Of a stretch of DNA of 64,000 nt, positions 9,201-17,041 are shown one piece after another. The DNA is taken from positions 124,001-188,000 of the forward strand of contig NZ_PKQK01000007.1 of the NCBI RefSeq assembly GCF_002968835.1. The letters run 5' to 3'. Source of the DNA: Paenibacillus sp. PCH8. GTDB taxonomy: Bacteria; Bacillota; Bacilli; Paenibacillales; Paenibacillaceae. The translations under genes and the position numbers were made by a program. Every line of letters begins with the position of its first letter. Position 1 is the stretch's first letter. Below the pieces are notes generated by a model. It was not told where the DNA came from. It did no database searches and worked only from the letters and a program-made list of their open reading frames with translations.

Positions 9201-9759
9201 GCCTGCTCCCCCGGTTCTGTGTAATTCTGACTTCATCCTGTCCGTCCGTTTCCATGAGCGCAACTTCGATCTCCTCTGATTTGGAAGTCGGCACGTTTTT
9301 GCCGATAAAATCAGGTCGTATCGGAAGTTCCCGGTGTCCTCGGTCTGCGAGTACAGCTAGCTGAATGTTCTGCGGTCTTCCACAGTCCATCAGGGCATCC
9401 ATCGCTGCGCGAATCGTCCGTCCGGTATAAAGCACATCATCGAACAAAATCACTTTTTTGTTATGAATGGAAAGTGATTCAGGTGTCATGATCAACAGTT
9501 CCTTGCGATTTACTTGATTCTCCTCCAAGCGGTCATCGCGGTAAGGGGTCACATCCAGTTCACCCCAGGGGACTTTGGCGCCTTCGATTTCTTCAATCTT
9601 TGCGGCGATCCGTTCTGCGAGGTATACCCCTCGTGTACGGATACCGATCAGCACACAATCGTCAATTCCTTTGTTTTTCTCTAATATCTCATGGGCAATC
9701 CGTGTTAAAGCGCGGCGGATCGCCGTTTCATCCATAATGACATGTGTCTCTGTGTTCAT
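9142..9759 (-). CDS. pyrR: Bifunctional pyr operon attenuation protein / uracil phosphoribosyltransferase
   Basis: PyrR binds pyr leader RNA when UMP is high and promotes termination; it also has some UPRT activity. From the ATG at 9759 (GAGGAG seven to eight bases upstream) it is 205 residues, starting MNTETHVIMDE. The PRPP loop VILFDDVLYTGRT is at about residues 103-115. The family is usually near 180 residues; the extra ~20 C-terminal residues (ending ELAWTKGT) are encoded within the overlap with pyrB, and whether they matter is unknown. It is the first gene of the operon and lies below its own attenuator. Confidence 0.95.
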   Translation of the reverse strand: MNTETHVIMDETAIRRALTRIAHEILEKNKGIDDCVLIGIRTRGVYLAERIAAKIEEIEGAKVPWGELDVTPYRDDRLEENQVNRKELLIMTPESLSIHNKKVILFDDVLYTGRTIRAAMDALMDCGRPQNIQLAVLADRGHRELPIRPDFIGKNVPTSKSEEIEVALMETDGQDEVRITQNRGSRHDDYTTSIEGPELAWTKGT

Positions 9760-9814
9760 GCGTTCAGCCTCCTCAGGATTTCCCTTCAGATCATGGCCCC
9801 GTGACCAGGAGAAC

Positions 9815-9851
9815 AAAAAAGACTCCTTGCCGTGTTTATTGGCAAGGAGTC
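9815..9851 (-). terminator. Attenuator terminator in the pyr leader
   Basis: On the minus strand GACTCCTTGCC pairs perfectly with GGCAAGGAGTC (11 bp, loop of nine), followed by six T. It lies upstream of pyrR. It is the termination arm of the PyrR switch. Confidence 0.92.
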
Positions 9852-9939
9852 TCCGAACTTCAGACCGCTCTGAAGAAAGTTTACTCTCGGGGATGCATCG
9901 CTTATTTGCCGCAGCAAAAACGATGTATCGTTCACGTTA

Positions 9940-9965
9940 CCTTGCCAGTCTCACGGGACTGATTT
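9940..9965 (-). promoter_or_regulatory. PyrR-binding anti-antiterminator loop of the pyr leader
   Basis: The minus strand has CAGTCCCGTGAGACTG at 9946-9961, which matches the PyrR binding-loop pattern ARUCCNGNGAGRYU. The adjacent GGCAAGG (9940-9946) can pair with CCTTGCC in the 5' arm of the terminator (9841-9847), giving the antiterminator. PyrR-UMP binding to the loop would sequester GGCAAGG and allow termination. It is the only such element seen in the operon. Confidence 0.88.
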
Positions 9966-10041
9966 AAAGGTGCTATTCATGTCGTTCATATTGCAGGACC
10001 TCACAGGGTTCTGTAATCAATATGTCCGTTTATCTTCATGA

Positions 10042-10070
10042 ATTATGACAGAAAGACAACTCCCTGTCAA
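10042..10070 (-). promoter_or_regulatory. Sigma-A promoter of the pyr operon
   Basis: On the minus strand TTGACA, a 17-base spacer and CATAAT form a near-consensus vegetative promoter about 80 bases upstream of the PyrR-binding loop. The stretch 10071-10227 upstream holds nothing else I recognise. Confidence 0.85.
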
Positions 10071-10227
10071 CACCTCACCATCGCAGGCGAATATCCTCTG
10101 CTACGTTCTTCTTAGAATCAGCAGTTAGGCCGAAAAACATCCATGCACATTACATCTCATCCGTTATTCATAATTATACAACATTTCTGTATATTTATCC
10201 ATAAGAAAATGAGAAATCTGATATAGC

Positions 10228-10270
10228 CAAAATAACCCTTTACCTGTATCCAAGAATACGGTAAAGGGTT
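10228..10270 (-). terminator. Terminator of the ubiA-type operon
   Basis: On the minus strand AACCCTTTACC pairs with GGTAAAGGGTT (11 bp), followed by ATTTT, twelve bases past the stop of the large membrane protein. Confidence 0.75.
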
Positions 10271-10281
10271 AAGAATGTATT

Positions 10282-11601
10282 TTAATGGACCAAGTCCGAA
10301 TCATGGAGTGTACGATCTTGCTCCAACTGTTCATAGGATTGTTTCATCGTGGATAAAGTCTCGATATGACGGTATATATTGTTCCCCGCAGTAACCAACA
10401 CGGATAACATAAGTAAACCAATCAGCACCTTTTTGCCCAGTCCAGGACGAATACGGATTACAAAACCTCCACCTAACAGGAAAAACGCAAATAGATAATG
10501 TCCTGCATACAGGTACATATCGTATTGGAATACAGCCAGTCCAAAGCCCACAACAATATGAAGCAAAAAGGCAAACAGAATATATGGCACAAGAGTCCAT
10601 ACTTCACGTTCACGAATACCTTTAATGAAGCCCATGAGTGCCAGCAACAATATGAAGATACCTGTCATCTGCACATAGATTGGATTCGAACGGGACAGAT
10701 CCGTAACAAAGGAGGCCATGCCCGGGTCCAGTAAATGCATCTTCGGTGTCAGCATCGGATTGATGGTTAGCATGTTCAATACTTTCCAGTGAACAGCAAA
10801 TTGGAACGGTGTTGCATAGCTCGTTCCGCCATTCTGAATGCCGAGCAACCAGTTACTAACCCAGCTTCGTCCTCCAAATGCAACATACTGAATGCCGGTT
10901 AACACAGCAATAATCAGCACCGCCAGAGCCATGATACCGATGTATTTCTTCCAACCCGCCTTACTGCGCCAAGCTTTCATATTAAAGAAAGTTGCAGCAG
11001 CCAAGGGTACAATGTTAGTTGAGGTTAATCCAAAGTTGATGGACGCCAGCAGTGCATTCGGCACATAGCGTACGTCCTGTCGTTCGCGAGTATACTGCAT
11101 GTAAATCACGGAGAGCAGGATAACGAATTGTACATAGGGATACGAATCCGGGATCAATGCGGTATACATCAGGTAGGAACTCAAACCAAACAGTAATGCG
11201 AACAGCAATGGCGTAGTTATCGTTCTATCCTTTTGGCTCAGAAATAGAAATGCCAGTACCACCGAACCCGCATTCACCATGGATTGCAGGATAAGAAAGA
11301 ACCAATTACCTCCGAGCAGCTTCGCTACTGCCCCGAGTGTGACCGCAAGGAATGAAATGAGCGGATGAATAATTGAAGAGCTGTTGTCTCCATAATACAT
11401 AGAAGGATCAAAGTTAAATAAATTAAGCGGAAAAATCTTCGTGCTGAATGGGGTATACGTCCCTAGCATTTCTGCATGATTTTCAATGTACAGCACATAC
11501 GAGCCGTTCATTAAACCATAGAACAGAGCAAAGCCTGCAAATAGGTAAAACGCTGTCCAGTTGGCTCTTCGATTATAAAATAAGTAGTCCAAAAATTTCA
11601 T
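10282..11601 (-). CDS. Polytopic membrane protein, GT-C glycosyltransferase-like
   Basis: I do not recognise a named family. The 439-residue protein has about ten to twelve hydrophobic segments from residue 15 on, and an early extracytoplasmic loop rich in Asp/Tyr (NFDPSMYYGD, about residues 63-72), the layout of GT-C enzymes that use polyprenyl-phosphate sugars outside the membrane. It ends in a short charged cytoplasmic tail. It is the last gene of a five-gene operon after a DPPR-synthase-like prenyltransferase, a HAD phosphatase and two EamA/SMR proteins, which suggests it transfers the sugar to a cell-surface acceptor (inference). A polymerase or transporter remains possible. Confidence 0.6.
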   Translation of the reverse strand: MKFLDYLFYNRRANWTAFYLFAGFALFYGLMNGSYVLYIENHAEMLGTYTPFSTKIFPLNLFNFDPSMYYGDNSSSIIHPLISFLAVTLGAVAKLLGGNWFFLILQSMVNAGSVVLAFLFLSQKDRTITTPLLFALLFGLSSYLMYTALIPDSYPYVQFVILLSVIYMQYTRERQDVRYVPNALLASINFGLTSTNIVPLAAATFFNMKAWRSKAGWKKYIGIMALAVLIIAVLTGIQYVAFGGRSWVSNWLLGIQNGGTSYATPFQFAVHWKVLNMLTINPMLTPKMHLLDPGMASFVTDLSRSNPIYVQMTGIFILLLALMGFIKGIREREVWTLVPYILFAFLLHIVVGFGLAVFQYDMYLYAGHYLFAFFLLGGGFVIRIRPGLGKKVLIGLLMLSVLVTAGNNIYRHIETLSTMKQSYEQLEQDRTLHDSDLVH

Positions 11602-11632
11602 GCTTTTATTTCACATCCAATTTAAATAAGTT

Positions 11633-11953
11633 CTAGAACACCAATAAATATAGGCCACCCATAATACAGGCCACACCGATCCAGCGTAAAGGACCCACCT
11701 TCTCCTTAAATACCATCCGCGCTAAGATGAGTGTCCAAACATACGTTAAGGCGTTGGCAGGTAGTACAACCGTTAATGGAAGAAACTTCAACAACACAAT
11801 ATTCAGCAATGCACCTGTTCCATAAAATCCCAGTCCCATGAGCACATGCAGACGCTTGCGAGTTGTCGCATAAGCTTTCAATCCAGCCCCGCCCATCGCG
11901 CCGCACAACGTCATAACAATTAACACGGTAACCATCCAGCTATCGATCAACAC
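11633..11953 (-). CDS. Small four-helix EamA/SMR-family membrane protein (second of a pair)
   Basis: 106 residues with four hydrophobic helices, ending in IGVACIMGGLYLLVF, typical of half-size DMT/SMR transporters such as ArnE/ArnF. GTG start, 14 bases inside the end of the preceding paralogue, with GGGGTG upstream. Half-size SMR proteins act as dimers and two different adjacent copies commonly form a heterodimer. Given the neighbours, flipping of a polyprenyl-phosphate sugar across the membrane is the most economical role (inference); a drug exporter is the alternative. Confidence 0.7.
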   Translation of the reverse strand: MLIDSWMVTVLIVMTLCGAMGGAGLKAYATTRKRLHVLMGLGFYGTGALLNIVLLKFLPLTVVLPANALTYVWTLILARMVFKEKVGPLRWIGVACIMGGLYLLVF

Positions 11954-12269
11954 TGGTTAACGTCACCCCGATTCCAAGCAGTACGACTGCTACCAGCTTC
12001 TGCACCGTAATTTCTTCCCCAAGCAAAAAATATCCATAGATTAAGGCAAACACATAGCTGGCACACATTAAAGGATAAGCAACAGAGAGTTTCTCCAGAG
12101 CAAAAGCTTTAATCATCAGGATTGCTCCCAGGCCATAACACAGAAAGCCAACGCCCAGGTAGATCCACTCTGTTAGTCCCCATTTCCAGAACAATTGACC
12201 CGTCGCTGTTAGAAAAGCGGAGACCAACATCAGCCATTTGCCTGTATGACGCGACTTTATTTCCCCCAC
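11940..12269 (-). CDS. Small four-helix EamA/SMR-family membrane protein (first of a pair)
   Basis: 109 residues with four helices; the SMR/EamA pattern is seen in LTATGQLFWKWGL in helix 1 and VAYPLMCASYVFALIYGYFLL in the middle, with a Glu-Glu turn (GEEI) as in ArnE-like proteins. GTG start after GGAGGCATTATC, overlapping the end of the HAD phosphatase gene by 13 bases. Such overlaps throughout the operon point to coupled translation. Probable partner of the next gene as a heterodimeric lipid-linked sugar flippase (inference from context). Confidence 0.7.
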   Translation of the reverse strand: MGEIKSRHTGKWLMLVSAFLTATGQLFWKWGLTEWIYLGVGFLCYGLGAILMIKAFALEKLSVAYPLMCASYVFALIYGYFLLGEEITVQKLVAVVLLGIGVTLTSVDR

Positions 12270-12889
12270 GATAATGCCTCCATGTCCGGAACGCGCTTGT
12301 TGATAAAGTATCGCTGTCTCACAAGTTGCATGACTGGAAGATCAGACAAGGAGTCGGAGTACGAGCATGACTGGTCATAGTCAATGACCATGTTCTTCTC
12401 GCTAAGATAAGCCTGAATTCGGCGTACCTTCTCTTCCCCCTTGCAATTACTGCCATCAATTCTGCACGTGTATCCATTCGAATGACGAACAAGATCAGTC
12501 CCGATCACATGATCCACCCAAGGAAAGTTTTTGAAGTATTTCATATAGGCATGCGGAGATGCCGTGACCAGCAAGACATGATAGCCTGCTTCCTTGCGAT
12601 GCTGCATCTCAACACTTGCTTCGGCATAAATGGATGTACGCAAGCGGGTATCAAAGAAATGTTCCAGGTCTTTTTCAGCCATGCGCTCAATTTCTTGGAA
12701 ATAGGACCGTTTAACTCGTTCAACGGTCATGAATCCCGCTTTGAATAACACCGTATGTAATGCAATGACAGGCAATCTCCATACCTGCCACGGGTAACGA
12801 CGAACACCGTAATGCACAAATTGAAACATGGAATCACTGCGTATAATGGTTTTATCAATATCAAAGATCGCGACTTTCGTGCTTTTCAC
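12257..12889 (-). CDS. HAD-superfamily (IB-like) phosphatase
   Basis: 210 residues. Motif I is FDIDKT (Asp10 nucleophile, Asp12 acid/base), motif II is LLVTAS, and motif III/IV includes YDQSCSYSDSLSDLPV near the C-terminus, as in SerB-like HAD-IB enzymes. GTG start with GGAGGGGG upstream. The neighbouring UbiA protein would make polyprenyl-phosphoryl-5-phosphoribose, so this enzyme is a good candidate for removing the 5-phosphate (inference). HAD and UbiA domains of this kind also occur fused in other bacteria, as I recall. Substrate not proven. Confidence 0.75.
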   Translation of the reverse strand: MKSTKVAIFDIDKTIIRSDSMFQFVHYGVRRYPWQVWRLPVIALHTVLFKAGFMTVERVKRSYFQEIERMAEKDLEHFFDTRLRTSIYAEASVEMQHRKEAGYHVLLVTASPHAYMKYFKNFPWVDHVIGTDLVRHSNGYTCRIDGSNCKGEEKVRRIQAYLSEKNMVIDYDQSCSYSDSLSDLPVMQLVRQRYFINKRVPDMEALSWGK

Positions 12890-12910
12890 CCTGATCCCCC
12901 TCCACTTTTT

Positions 12911-13825
12911 TCATTCGAAAATAGAAAATATAGTAACAACACTGATCACATAGAGAATAACTGTAATTAATATGGGCTTGTCCTCAAACAGCACACGATC
13001 TGGAGAACCCCCCTGATTCTTCATGTGGATCAAGTACAGGTAACGGAACATTCCATAAATAACCAGTGGAATCGTCCACATGAGATGAATGGTACGATCT
13101 GAAGTGAATGTGAACAGGGAGTAACTGATAATCGTAGCTGTCGTCACAATCGTATTGAATTGATCCAACAATGTAATGGAGTAGTTATCCAATACTTTAC
13201 GGTGTGATCCCGTGTTCCCATCAAGCAATGTGAGTTCATTTCTCCGTTTGCCAATGGCGAGAAATAACGACAACAACATGGTGCAGATCAAAAACCACGG
13301 CGTGAATGGCACATGAATCAACACACCACCTGCAATGGCACGAAGTACGAAACCTGCTGCAATGGTCATCATATCCAGAATGACGAGATGTTTGAGGACA
13401 AATGAATACGATACATTCAACAGGAAGTAGACGATACATAACACCCCAAATAGCGGGTTGATTATAAAAGCCGTTCCTACGGAAAGAATCAGCAGAATGA
13501 TTCCGAACAACAAAGCATGAGCCGGATTCACCTGTCCTGAAGCCATGGGGCGAAACTTTTTCACCGGATGCTGCCGATCCCTGTCCCGGTCTACGTAATC
13601 ATTCAAAATATAAACACAGCCTGCAACGAGGCTAAATAGAATAAAACCAAGCAACGTCGTAAAAATAGTTTCGGTCCGAATCTCCTCAAAGGAGAACAGT
13701 AAAGCAGCAAATAACAAGAGATTTTTGGTCCACTGTTTGGGTCTTAACAATCTGATTAATCCTGATACTGTACTGCCTGTTCCTGTAGCCGTTGAAGACA
13801 CCGTACTCGTTCGTGATGATAACAA
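12911..13825 (-). CDS. UbiA-family prenyltransferase, decaprenyl-phosphate phosphoribosyltransferase-like
   Basis: 304 residues with about eight to nine membrane helices. LLRPKQWTKN near residue 26 is followed by the Asp-rich motif NDYVDRDRDRQHP (residues 75-87) and KFRPMASGQV. The second motif region is KHLVILDMMTIAAGFVLRAIAGG. These match the DPPR-synthase branch (mycobacterial Rv3806c type), which transfers 5-phosphoribose from PRPP to polyprenyl phosphate, better than MenA or UbiA quinone enzymes. The start is a TTG with AGGGAG nine bases upstream. It heads the operon, below a sigma-A promoter. Confidence 0.78.
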   Translation of the reverse strand: MLSSRTSTVSSTATGTGSTVSGLIRLLRPKQWTKNLLLFAALLFSFEEIRTETIFTTLLGFILFSLVAGCVYILNDYVDRDRDRQHPVKKFRPMASGQVNPAHALLFGIILLILSVGTAFIINPLFGVLCIVYFLLNVSYSFVLKHLVILDMMTIAAGFVLRAIAGGVLIHVPFTPWFLICTMLLSLFLAIGKRRNELTLLDGNTGSHRKVLDNYSITLLDQFNTIVTTATIISYSLFTFTSDRTIHLMWTIPLVIYGMFRYLYLIHMKNQGGSPDRVLFEDKPILITVILYVISVVTIFSIFE

Positions 13826-13882
13826 TTGTAATAACTCCCTTCGAAAACAACTTCTGTATATAACAATTAACGTAAAGATCTA

Positions 13883-13911
13883 ATCATATGTTGCTTGTAT
13901 ATTTTTGTAAA
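13883..13911 (-). promoter_or_regulatory. Sigma-A promoter of the ubiA-type operon
   Basis: Minus strand TTTACA, 17-base spacer, TATGAT, about 60 bases before the TTG start of the prenyltransferase gene. Confidence 0.7.
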
Positions 13912-13942
13912 GGGAGTAAATGAAAAAATCTAATATGGGCAT

Positions 13943-13969
13943 AAAAAAAAGAGACCGTTTCCGGTCTCT
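13943..13969 (-). terminator. Terminator after dapL
   Basis: Minus strand AGAGACC/GGTCTCT 7-bp stem with a six-base loop and a run of eight T, about 40 bases past the dapL stop. It separates dapL from the ubiA-type operon. Confidence 0.88.
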
Positions 13970-14010
13970 TCGTTAGTACGTGATTAAGCTATAGCTATAG
14001 GGTAAGGCGA

Positions 14011-15264
14011 TTAAAATTCAAATTGCACGTCGCTCAGACGACGTTTGATCTCAGCAATCACGCGTTTCTCTTCTTCTTCACCCTTGGCTTCAAAGGTAAC
14101 AGAGAAACGAACAAAGTTACCTGCGTCATCCCAAGGCACGGACGAGATCAATTTCTCACGGATCAGGAATTGGGAGAAGTCTTCACCGGATTCGAAGCGG
14201 CGTCCACCAACCACACCTTTTGGTGCTTCAACATACAGGAAGAAGGAACCTTTAGGTTTCTCAGCCTGGAAGCCCAGTTCATTCAGTGCGGCAACGAGCA
14301 TGTCGTGACGACGGGAGTATTTCTCTGCAATTTTTTCTGTGATCTCAGGGTGATTCAAGCCATAAGCAGCAGCCTTCTGAATCGCGATGAACTGACCGGA
14401 ATCATTGTTGTCCTTCACGTCGCTAAATGCTTTGACTACAAGCGGGTTACCCGCTACGAATCCGATTCTCCAACCCGTCATGTTGTAAGACTTAGACAGG
14501 GAGTGCAGCTCTACGCCAACATCCTTGGCACCGGGTACCGACAGGAAGCTGAACGGTTTTTTGCCATCATACGTCAAGGCTGCATATGGAGCATCATGTA
14601 CAACAACTACGTTGTATTTCTTCGCCCACTCCACGACTTCGGTGAAGAATTCCACTGTCGCACTTGCACCAGTTGGGTTATTCGGATAGTTCAGGTAGAG
14701 CAACTTCGCACGTTTCGCGATGTCTTCCGGGATAGCCGCCAGATCAGGCAAGAAGTTGTTTTCCTTCGTCAATTGGATGTTAAACACTTCTCCACCTAGA
14801 TACTTCGTATGTGTACCCATAACCGGGTAGCCCGGAACAGTCATAATGGTCACATCGCCCGGATTGATGAAGCATGAAGGCATCATCGCCAAAGCTGGTT
14901 TTGAACCAATGGAGTGCACGATTTCGGTATCTGCATCGATTCCTTCCACGTTGAATACGTTCTTCAGATAGGAAGCAGCAGCCGTCTTAAATTCGGGGAT
15001 ACCATTATCGGCATAACCACGGTTCTCAGGTCTGGAAGCTTCTTCTGCAAGTGCTGCTACAATGCCTGCATCAGCCATCTCGTCTGGTTCACCCACACCA
15101 AGGTCAATCAGTTCTACATCTGGAAAATCCTTTTTAGCCGAAGCTTTGGCTCGTTTGATTTTCTCAAATTTATAGATGTTAGTGTCTTTACCATAGTTGG
15201 AGCCGCCAATACGGTCGGAAAAATTAGTCTGAATGTAAGTTTCTTGATATTTATCAATACTCAT
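14011..15264 (-). CDS. dapL: LL-diaminopimelate aminotransferase
   Basis: PLP enzyme that converts tetrahydrodipicolinate directly to LL-diaminopimelate, bypassing the succinyl or acetyl branches, for lysine and peptidoglycan. The 417-residue protein starts MSIDKYQETYIQ and has DLGVGEPDE, the YPNNPTGA motif (residues 193-200) and the PLP lysine Lys258 in SLSKSYNMTGWR. Length and motifs fit DapL closely. It appears to be monocistronic between a weak promoter and a strong terminator. In this synteny block B. subtilis has no gene here, so it is an insertion between rluD and pyrR. Confidence 0.92.
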   Translation of the reverse strand: MSIDKYQETYIQTNFSDRIGGSNYGKDTNIYKFEKIKRAKASAKKDFPDVELIDLGVGEPDEMADAGIVAALAEEASRPENRGYADNGIPEFKTAAASYLKNVFNVEGIDADTEIVHSIGSKPALAMMPSCFINPGDVTIMTVPGYPVMGTHTKYLGGEVFNIQLTKENNFLPDLAAIPEDIAKRAKLLYLNYPNNPTGASATVEFFTEVVEWAKKYNVVVVHDAPYAALTYDGKKPFSFLSVPGAKDVGVELHSLSKSYNMTGWRIGFVAGNPLVVKAFSDVKDNNDSGQFIAIQKAAAYGLNHPEITEKIAEKYSRRHDMLVAALNELGFQAEKPKGSFFLYVEAPKGVVGGRRFESGEDFSQFLIREKLISSVPWDDAGNFVRFSVTFEAKGEEEEKRVIAEIKRRLSDVQFEF

Positions 15265-15300
15265 ACGTTGTTCATCTCCTCGTTTGACGCAAATTTCTAC

Positions 15301-15329
15301 AATTTAATATGAAGCATTTGCGTGATCAA
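15301..15329 (-). promoter_or_regulatory. Possible sigma-A promoter of dapL
   Basis: Minus strand TTGATC, 17-base spacer, TAAATT, starting about 40 bases before dapL. Both boxes deviate from consensus. Confidence 0.4.
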
Positions 15330-15373
15330 AACCATGGACAATGTATCGGAACATTTGTACTTTCTTCGAATGG

Positions 15374-16336
15374 TCAGCGACTGCGCAAGGAAGCAAGCAC
15401 GTCTTCCATATCCTGAGGAAGCGGAGCTGTGAATTCAAGATATTCTCCTGTGGTCGGATGCACAAAACCAAGTACGGCAGCATGGAGAGCCTGTCCTTGC
15501 ATTTTGATGCCTTTGTTACGTCCATAGGTTGGATCTCCCACAAGCGGATGACCGATAAATTTCATGTGTACACGAATCTGGTGGGTACGCCCTGTTTCCA
15601 GTTTCAATTCAAGCACCGTGTAGTCGTTAATACGTTCTGTAACAGTAAAATGTGTAACGGCATGTTTACTATTTCGTTCCGTGACCGTATACATTTTGCG
15701 ATCACTGGTATCTCGTCCGATGGGTGCATCAATGGTTCCTTGATCATGATTAAGATGACCATGAACGAGCGCGATATAACGTCTGTTCACAGTATGATCC
15801 TTCAACTGAGCAGCCAGTGAAGCATGAGCACGATCGTTTTTGGCAGCCATGATCAGGCCGGACGTATCCTTATCAATACGATGCACAATACCCGGACGCA
15901 GCTCTCCATTGATACCCGAGAGATCTTTGCAATGATACATGAGTGCATTGACGAGCGTTCCAGATGTATGTCCTGGTGCGGGATGCACAACAAGACCACG
16001 CTGTTTGTTAATCACAATCAGGTCACTGTCCTCATAGACCACTTCCAGTGGAATATCTTGGGCAATGATCTCAACGGCAGTTGGTTCAGGGATCTGTAAT
16101 TCAACCAGATCATCTTCGGATAACTTGGCATTGGCTTTGACTACAGTACCATTCACCGTAACAAGTCCGTCTCCAATCCACAACTGAACCTGGGAGCGTG
16201 ATACGTTATCCACAGCTTCCGTAATATATTTGTCAATCCGTTCTTTCTTATGTTCAGCGGCAACGGTCCATTCCATACGCTCATTGCCATTCATTAGTCC
16301 TTCGTTATTGATCTGTTCCTCGTTCTGATTACTCAT
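15374..16336 (-). CDS. rluD: RluA/RluD-family 23S rRNA pseudouridine synthase
   Basis: 320 residues from the ATG at 16336. An N-terminal S4 RNA-binding domain (about residues 30-90, RIDKYITEAVDNVSRSQVQ) is followed by the RluA catalytic domain with the active Asp155 in HRIDKDTSGL and a C-terminal RTHQIRVH motif. I chose this ATG because it overlaps the lspA stop (ATGAGTAA) with AAGGG ten bases upstream; the ORF remains open further upstream within lspA but without a better site. It is the equivalent of B. subtilis ylyB, also next to lspA. The exact uridine target is not readable from sequence. Confidence 0.9.
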   Translation of the reverse strand: MSNQNEEQINNEGLMNGNERMEWTVAAEHKKERIDKYITEAVDNVSRSQVQLWIGDGLVTVNGTVVKANAKLSEDDLVELQIPEPTAVEIIAQDIPLEVVYEDSDLIVINKQRGLVVHPAPGHTSGTLVNALMYHCKDLSGINGELRPGIVHRIDKDTSGLIMAAKNDRAHASLAAQLKDHTVNRRYIALVHGHLNHDQGTIDAPIGRDTSDRKMYTVTERNSKHAVTHFTVTERINDYTVLELKLETGRTHQIRVHMKFIGHPLVGDPTYGRNKGIKMQGQALHAAVLGFVHPTTGEYLEFTAPLPQDMEDVLASLRSR

Positions 16337-16823
16337 GATGTTCATTCCCTTCAATCTTAGCGGCTGCTTTCTCGCGCCGTCCTTCAAGCAACGTTTCCAC
16401 AATGATTAGCGCTACCCCGATGCAGATTGCCGAATCGGCGATATTGAAAATGGGAAACGTGTAACTTCCAAAGTTAAGCTGAACAAAATCCACAACTTCT
16501 CCGGTCAATGCCCGGTCAAGGAAGTTACCGATTGCTCCACCAAGCACCAAGCTAAGTGCCACAGGCAGCAATTTGTGCGGCGTATCTTTTACTTTTTGCA
16601 AATACCAAATCAAGGCAACGACCACAATCAGTGTAACCACAATAAAGAACCAGCGCTGGTCCTGCAAAATGCCAAATGCCGCACCTGAGTTACGATGGGA
16701 TGTGATGACAAAGAAATTGCCGATCACTGGAATTTCCTCTCTGAGTTCCATTCGGGTTGCAATCAGGAACTTGGTTCCCTGATCCAATAAAAATACGATA
16801 AAAGCGAGGATATAATACACCAC
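16329..16823 (-). CDS. lspA: Lipoprotein signal peptidase II
   Basis: Cleaves signal peptides of diacylated prolipoproteins such as OppA of this window. From a GTG at 16823 the protein is 164 residues with four membrane helices. The catalytic aspartates are Asp103 in NFLDR and Asp130 in FNIADS, and NSGAAFG is conserved. The start is uncertain: tandem GTG codons follow GGAG at 10-14 bases, while the ORF is open to 16937. Coupled to rluD by an 8-base overlap. Confidence 0.92.
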   Translation of the reverse strand: MVYYILAFIVFLLDQGTKFLIATRMELREEIPVIGNFFVITSHRNSGAAFGILQDQRWFFIVVTLIVVVALIWYLQKVKDTPHKLLPVALSLVLGGAIGNFLDRALTGEVVDFVQLNFGSYTFPIFNIADSAICIGVALIIVETLLEGRREKAAAKIEGNEHHE

Positions 16824-16965
16824 GTTTGTTGTCACTCCGTTCTTGTCTTTTCCAAACGATACCAGGCTCACGCCAGACTTGTTTATTGTAGCACAGCTGT
16901 TTGGAAATCGTCCACGGCGCGCTGCATTGCAATCCATATGGCAAAAACGATAACATTTCCCTTCT

Positions 16966-16996
16966 GTATTCCCACTTCAAATGGCACATCCTACTA
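16966..16996 (+). promoter_or_regulatory. Possible sigma-G-type promoter of the YteA-family gene
   Basis: GTATT and CCTACTA are separated by 19 bases on the plus strand, roughly like sigma-G elements (GHATR, about 18 bases, CATHHTA), with one mismatch in each. The B. subtilis gene in this position (ylyA) is reported as sigma-G-dependent. Weak evidence. Confidence 0.25.
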
Positions 16997-17041
16997 TAGA
17001 GTCAAAATCCGGATTCCACACGGAACAGAAAGGGGAAAATC

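Noticed and set aside
12257..12889. SerB (phosphoserine phosphatase) for the HAD protein
   Set aside because: HAD-IB motifs fit, but the context with a DPPR-synthase-like enzyme and the lack of other serine genes make a lipid-linked sugar phosphatase more likely. Kept generic.
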